A stretch of DNA of 64,000 nt from Gloeotrichia echinulata CP02 (lineage in GTDB: Bacteria > Cyanobacteriota > Cyanobacteriia > Cyanobacteriales > Nostocaceae): positions 4,097,001 through 4,161,000 of the forward strand of contig CP051187.1 in assembly GCA_038087035.1 (NCBI GenBank), read 5' to 3'. A model generated the notes under the pieces. It was not told where the DNA came from, did not search any database, and saw nothing but the letters and a program-made list of their open reading frames with translations. Below, in pieces: positions 61,936 to 64,000 of this stretch (the first letter of the stretch is position 1; each line of letters starts with the position of its first letter). Made by a program: the position numbers and the translations under genes.

Positions 61936-62745
61936 ATGGATACACTATTTTATAACTCCCGCAGAAAGCTTTCTCAAGGGCTAATATTCTGGCGTGAAGC
62001 TGGTAAAGGAATTCCTATTATTTTATTACATGGTGCTTGGAATGATAGCAGTCAATGGGTATCAGTAATTGAATCGCTATCGCACAATTTCCATTGCTTT
62101 GCACCAGATTTATTAGGATTTGGTGAGTCGGAAAATCCTAATATCCACTACTCAATTGATTTACAAGTTGAGTGTTTAGCTGAGTTTCTGCAAGCCTTGA
62201 AGTTAGAAAGAGTCTATTTAGTAGGACATTCTTTAGGAGGCTGGATTGCTGCTAGCTATGCTTTGAAATATCCAGAACAAGTTGAGGGTTTAGTATTATT
62301 GTCTCCTGAAGGCGTAGAAATAGAAGGACAAGAAAAGCATTGGCAAAAAATGCAGCGATTAGTAACGCAATCACGGTTTATTACTAAATTGGTGAAACTG
62401 TTGCTACCCTTGGCTAAAATCCTGGGATTGCATGAAAAAATTGAACAAGACTTTCGACTACGCCAGGTACTTTTAGAATACCCCACAGCTTGTCAGTTAC
62501 TCTTCCAAAGGAAAAAGCCGGAAATCGCCGCAGAATTCCTCCAAAATCGATTGTTTTTAATGATAGCTCCAGTTTTAATTTTGCAAGGTGGTCAAGACAC
62601 ACCAGAAACTTTAGCTAAAAGTCGGACTTACGCTCAATTAATTCCCAAGGCTGAATTAAAAATTATCGCCCATGCTGCAAATGATTCACTAGAATCTTCC
62701 CCTGGGCTTGTGGCTACTGATATTCAGGATTTTATTACAGAGTAA
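61936..62745 (+). CDS. Alpha/beta hydrolase
   Basis: 269 residues. The nucleophile elbow GHSLGG lies in ERVYLVGHSLGGWIAASYAL; the oxyanion HGAW segment is IILLHGAWNDSSQW; a catalytic Asp is likely in LILQGGQDTPE and His in IIAHAAND. There is no lid signature that would fix the substrate; esterases, thioesterases and haloalkane-dehalogenase-like proteins share this fold. The last codons and stop run into a TAATGAG array. Confidence 0.82.
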   Translation: MDTLFYNSRRKLSQGLIFWREAGKGIPIILLHGAWNDSSQWVSVIESLSHNFHCFAPDLLGFGESENPNIHYSIDLQVECLAEFLQALKLERVYLVGHSLGGWIAASYALKYPEQVEGLVLLSPEGVEIEGQEKHWQKMQRLVTQSRFITKLVKLLLPLAKILGLHEKIEQDFRLRQVLLEYPTACQLLFQRKKPEIAAEFLQNRLFLMIAPVLILQGGQDTPETLAKSRTYAQLIPKAELKIIAHAANDSLESSPGLVATDIQDFITE

Positions 62746-63045
62746 TGAGTAATGAGTAATGAGTAATGAGTCATGAGTAATGAGTAATGAGTCATGAGTA
62801 ATGAGTAATGAGTAATGAGTAATGAGTCATGATAATGAATGAGGAGTTGGGAGTCATGAGTAATGAATGAGGAGTTGGGAGTAATGAGTAATGAGTAATG
62901 AGTAATGAGTAATGAGTAATGAGTAATGAATGAGGAGTTGGGAGTTGGGAGTTAGGAGTTGGGAGTTAAAATTCATAATTCCTCACTCCTCACTGCTAAC
63001 TCGTCACTCCTCACTGCTAACTCCTCACTCCTAACTCCTAACTCC
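62743..63045. repeat. Heptamer arrays between convergent hydrolase and coaX
   Basis: TAATGAG/TCATGAG units (62743-62945) and GAGTTGG units are followed by the facing ACTCCTC, ACTGCTA and ACTCCTA units (62975-63045). The two sides can pair, and both adjacent genes end in the array. Confidence 0.9.
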
Positions 63046-64000
63046 TAACTATTTCCCGCATTCCCCAAAAAATTAAATTGGGTTCCACAATTAAACGGGT
63101 GGCAATTTCAGGGTACAAAGTTTGGAGATAGTTTAATAATAAAGTGCGATCGCCTCCTTTAATCGCAATATTCCCACTAGGAAATAAGTCCCACCAAGCT
63201 ACAATAAAATCTTTGATTCCAGCTATTACGGTGTAAATCACGCCACTTTGAATTGCTTCTGCGGTGTTCAGCGCAAAGCGTGGTGGTAAAGAGGCGAAAT
63301 TTCCTATCTCTAACACTGGTAATTGTCCGGTGTTTTGACCGAGTGTCGCCAATTGCAAACCTAATCCTGGTAAAATTGCGCCCCCTACTAAACATTGGTT
63401 AGCATCCGCACCAGTAAAAGTCATTGCTGTTCCAGCATCAATCACCAGCATGGGAAAACCCCAAGTCTTTCCAGCACCCCACAAAGCTAAGGCGCGGTCA
63501 ATTCCCAGAGTCGGATAAACGCTCTGGAGGGGTATTTGATCTAAGTTAATAACGCGCACATGAGGATAATTTTGCCAAAGTGCTGTTTGACTCGGAACCA
63601 CTGAGGCGAGGAAGATGGGGATAGGGGAATGTGAAGTTTCGTGTTCCGAACCTGAAGTTTCGAGTTCCGAACCTGAAGTTTCGAGTTCCGAACCTGAAGT
63701 TTCGAGTTCCGAACCTGAAGTTTCGAGTTCCGAACCTGAAGTTTCGTGTTCCGAACCTGAAGTTTCGTGTTCAGAACCTGAAGTTTCGTGTTCCGAACCT
63801 GAAGTTTCGAGTTCCGAACCTGAAGTTTCGAGTTCCGAAGCCAAAACTTGTCCCCCAGTGACAAACTTCCCCACTCCCCCACTACTCTTGTGCGGTAGAA
63901 AATCATCGAGTGTGTGAGATTGAGACAATTGTTGTATGACCGACTCAGATAGATGGTCTGTATCCCAAGTACAGTCAAGGGTTGTATCAATAAACAACGC
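63038..64000 (-). CDS. coaX: Type III pantothenate kinase, partial, with internal repeat insertion
   Basis: 320 codons visible; the N-terminus lies beyond the window. The frame continues to the edge as ALFIDTTL, which fits the usual start of this family. The ASKHA/BadF-like core is VIDAGTAMTFTGAD with GGAILPGLGLQLATLG and SGVIYTVIAGIKDFI. It phosphorylates pantothenate, the first step of CoA synthesis. Between residues about 52 and 122 of the visible part lie ten copies of SE[L/H]ETSG, a Ser/Glu-rich insertion encoded by a 21-bp tandem repeat, placed before FLASVVPSQTALW. The insertion is in frame and the catalytic segments look whole. Confidence 0.88.
   Translation of the reverse strand, partial: ALFIDTTLDCTWDTDHLSESVIQQLSQSHTLDDFLPHKSSGGVGKFVTGGQVLASELETSGSELETSGSEHETSGSEHETSGSEHETSGSELETSGSELETSGSELETSGSELETSGSEHETSHSPIPIFLASVVPSQTALWQNYPHVRVINLDQIPLQSVYPTLGIDRALALWGAGKTWGFPMLVIDAGTAMTFTGADANQCLVGGAILPGLGLQLATLGQNTGQLPVLEIGNFASLPPRFALNTAEAIQSGVIYTVIAGIKDFIVAWWDLFPSGNIAIKGGDRTLLLNYLQTLYPEIATRLIVEPNLIFWGMREIVRS
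63632..63842. repeat. Ten 21-bp tandem repeats inside coaX
   Basis: The unit is CCTGAAGTTTCGAGTTCCGA plus one base, with GAGTTCC or GTGTTCC variants. Ten units, 21 bases each (three heptamers), so reading frame is kept for any copy number. Because the unit has no stop in several frames, long open frames appear on both strands. Confidence 0.95.

Noticed and set aside
63541..63990. Open frames on both strands across the coaX repeat (for example 63615-63917 plus)
   Set aside because: Shadows of the 21-bp repeat; only the minus-strand frame that continues into the kinase domains has family motifs.

Overview
The window reads as chromosome of a filamentous, heterocyst-type cyanobacterium (Nostocales-like). 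The evidence is the HIP1 octamer GCGATCGC throughout, an RpaB response regulator, cyanophycin synthetase and cyanophycinase, an NblB-like HEAT protein, a CCB-type cytochrome b6f maturation protein, PEP-CTERM proteins, and above all many heptanucleotide tandem arrays (STRR type: TAATGAG, ACAAATG, GGGGATT, ACTCCTT) between genes. I see no tRNA, rRNA, CRISPR array or prophage.

Layout. 0-2.5 kb: an exported peptidoglycan-binding protein with a repeat-encoded Pro/Thr/Ser tail, and a membrane protein of unknown function. 2.6-8.8 kb: the translation and transcription cluster rimP-nusA-ylxR(rnpM)-infB with a structured leader. 9-10.3 kb: an atypical TnpB. 10.3-16.9 kb: a membrane protein, a small gene carrying an in-frame palindrome, a PEP-CTERM protein, an SLH/beta-helix protein, a Uma2 nuclease and radA. 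17.1-19.4 kb: rpaB, an orphan structured RNA that looks like a HEARO/omega RNA with no nuclease gene, a CCB-family gene and a DUF456 gene. 19.4-25.1 kb: a MITE, a second PEP-CTERM protein, nblB-like, CBS, mutT, DUF760 and a group 2 sigma factor. 25.6-27.3 kb: a complete insertion sequence with inverted ends, a 7-bp target duplication and a near-perfect Fur box before its transposase. 27.4-33.1 kb: carB, dps, an Asr1405-like gene and a ferredoxin-like gene. 33.2-36.5 kb: a 544-bp heptamer array, then phnE-phnC-phnD. 36.7-37.5 kb: nested palindromes and MITE copy A. 37.5-43.5 kb: a pentapeptide-repeat/RidA fusion, Nudix, malQ, a RodZ-like protein, an rluB-type gene and DUF2993. 43.7-48.4 kb: a 31-bp repeat array, a tnpB with a single nonsense codon, cdsA, cbiT, and a Ser/Thr kinase cut off by MITE copy B. 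48.7-54.5 kb: tatA, cphB-cphA, trmD-ispF. 54.5-64 kb: a probable gene fragment, an oligopeptide-binding lipoprotein, a second 31-bp array, larB, argH, a small basic protein, Nudix, an alpha/beta hydrolase, and coaX (running off the window) with ten in-frame copies of a 7-residue repeat.

The genes are mostly housekeeping (translation, pyrimidine, arginine, CoA, phospholipid and cobalamin synthesis, nitrogen storage, phosphonate-type uptake). The unusual content is the mobile and repetitive DNA: several repeat families sit against stop codons, inside start codons, inside coding sequence, or inside terminator loops, and one has truncated a kinase gene.
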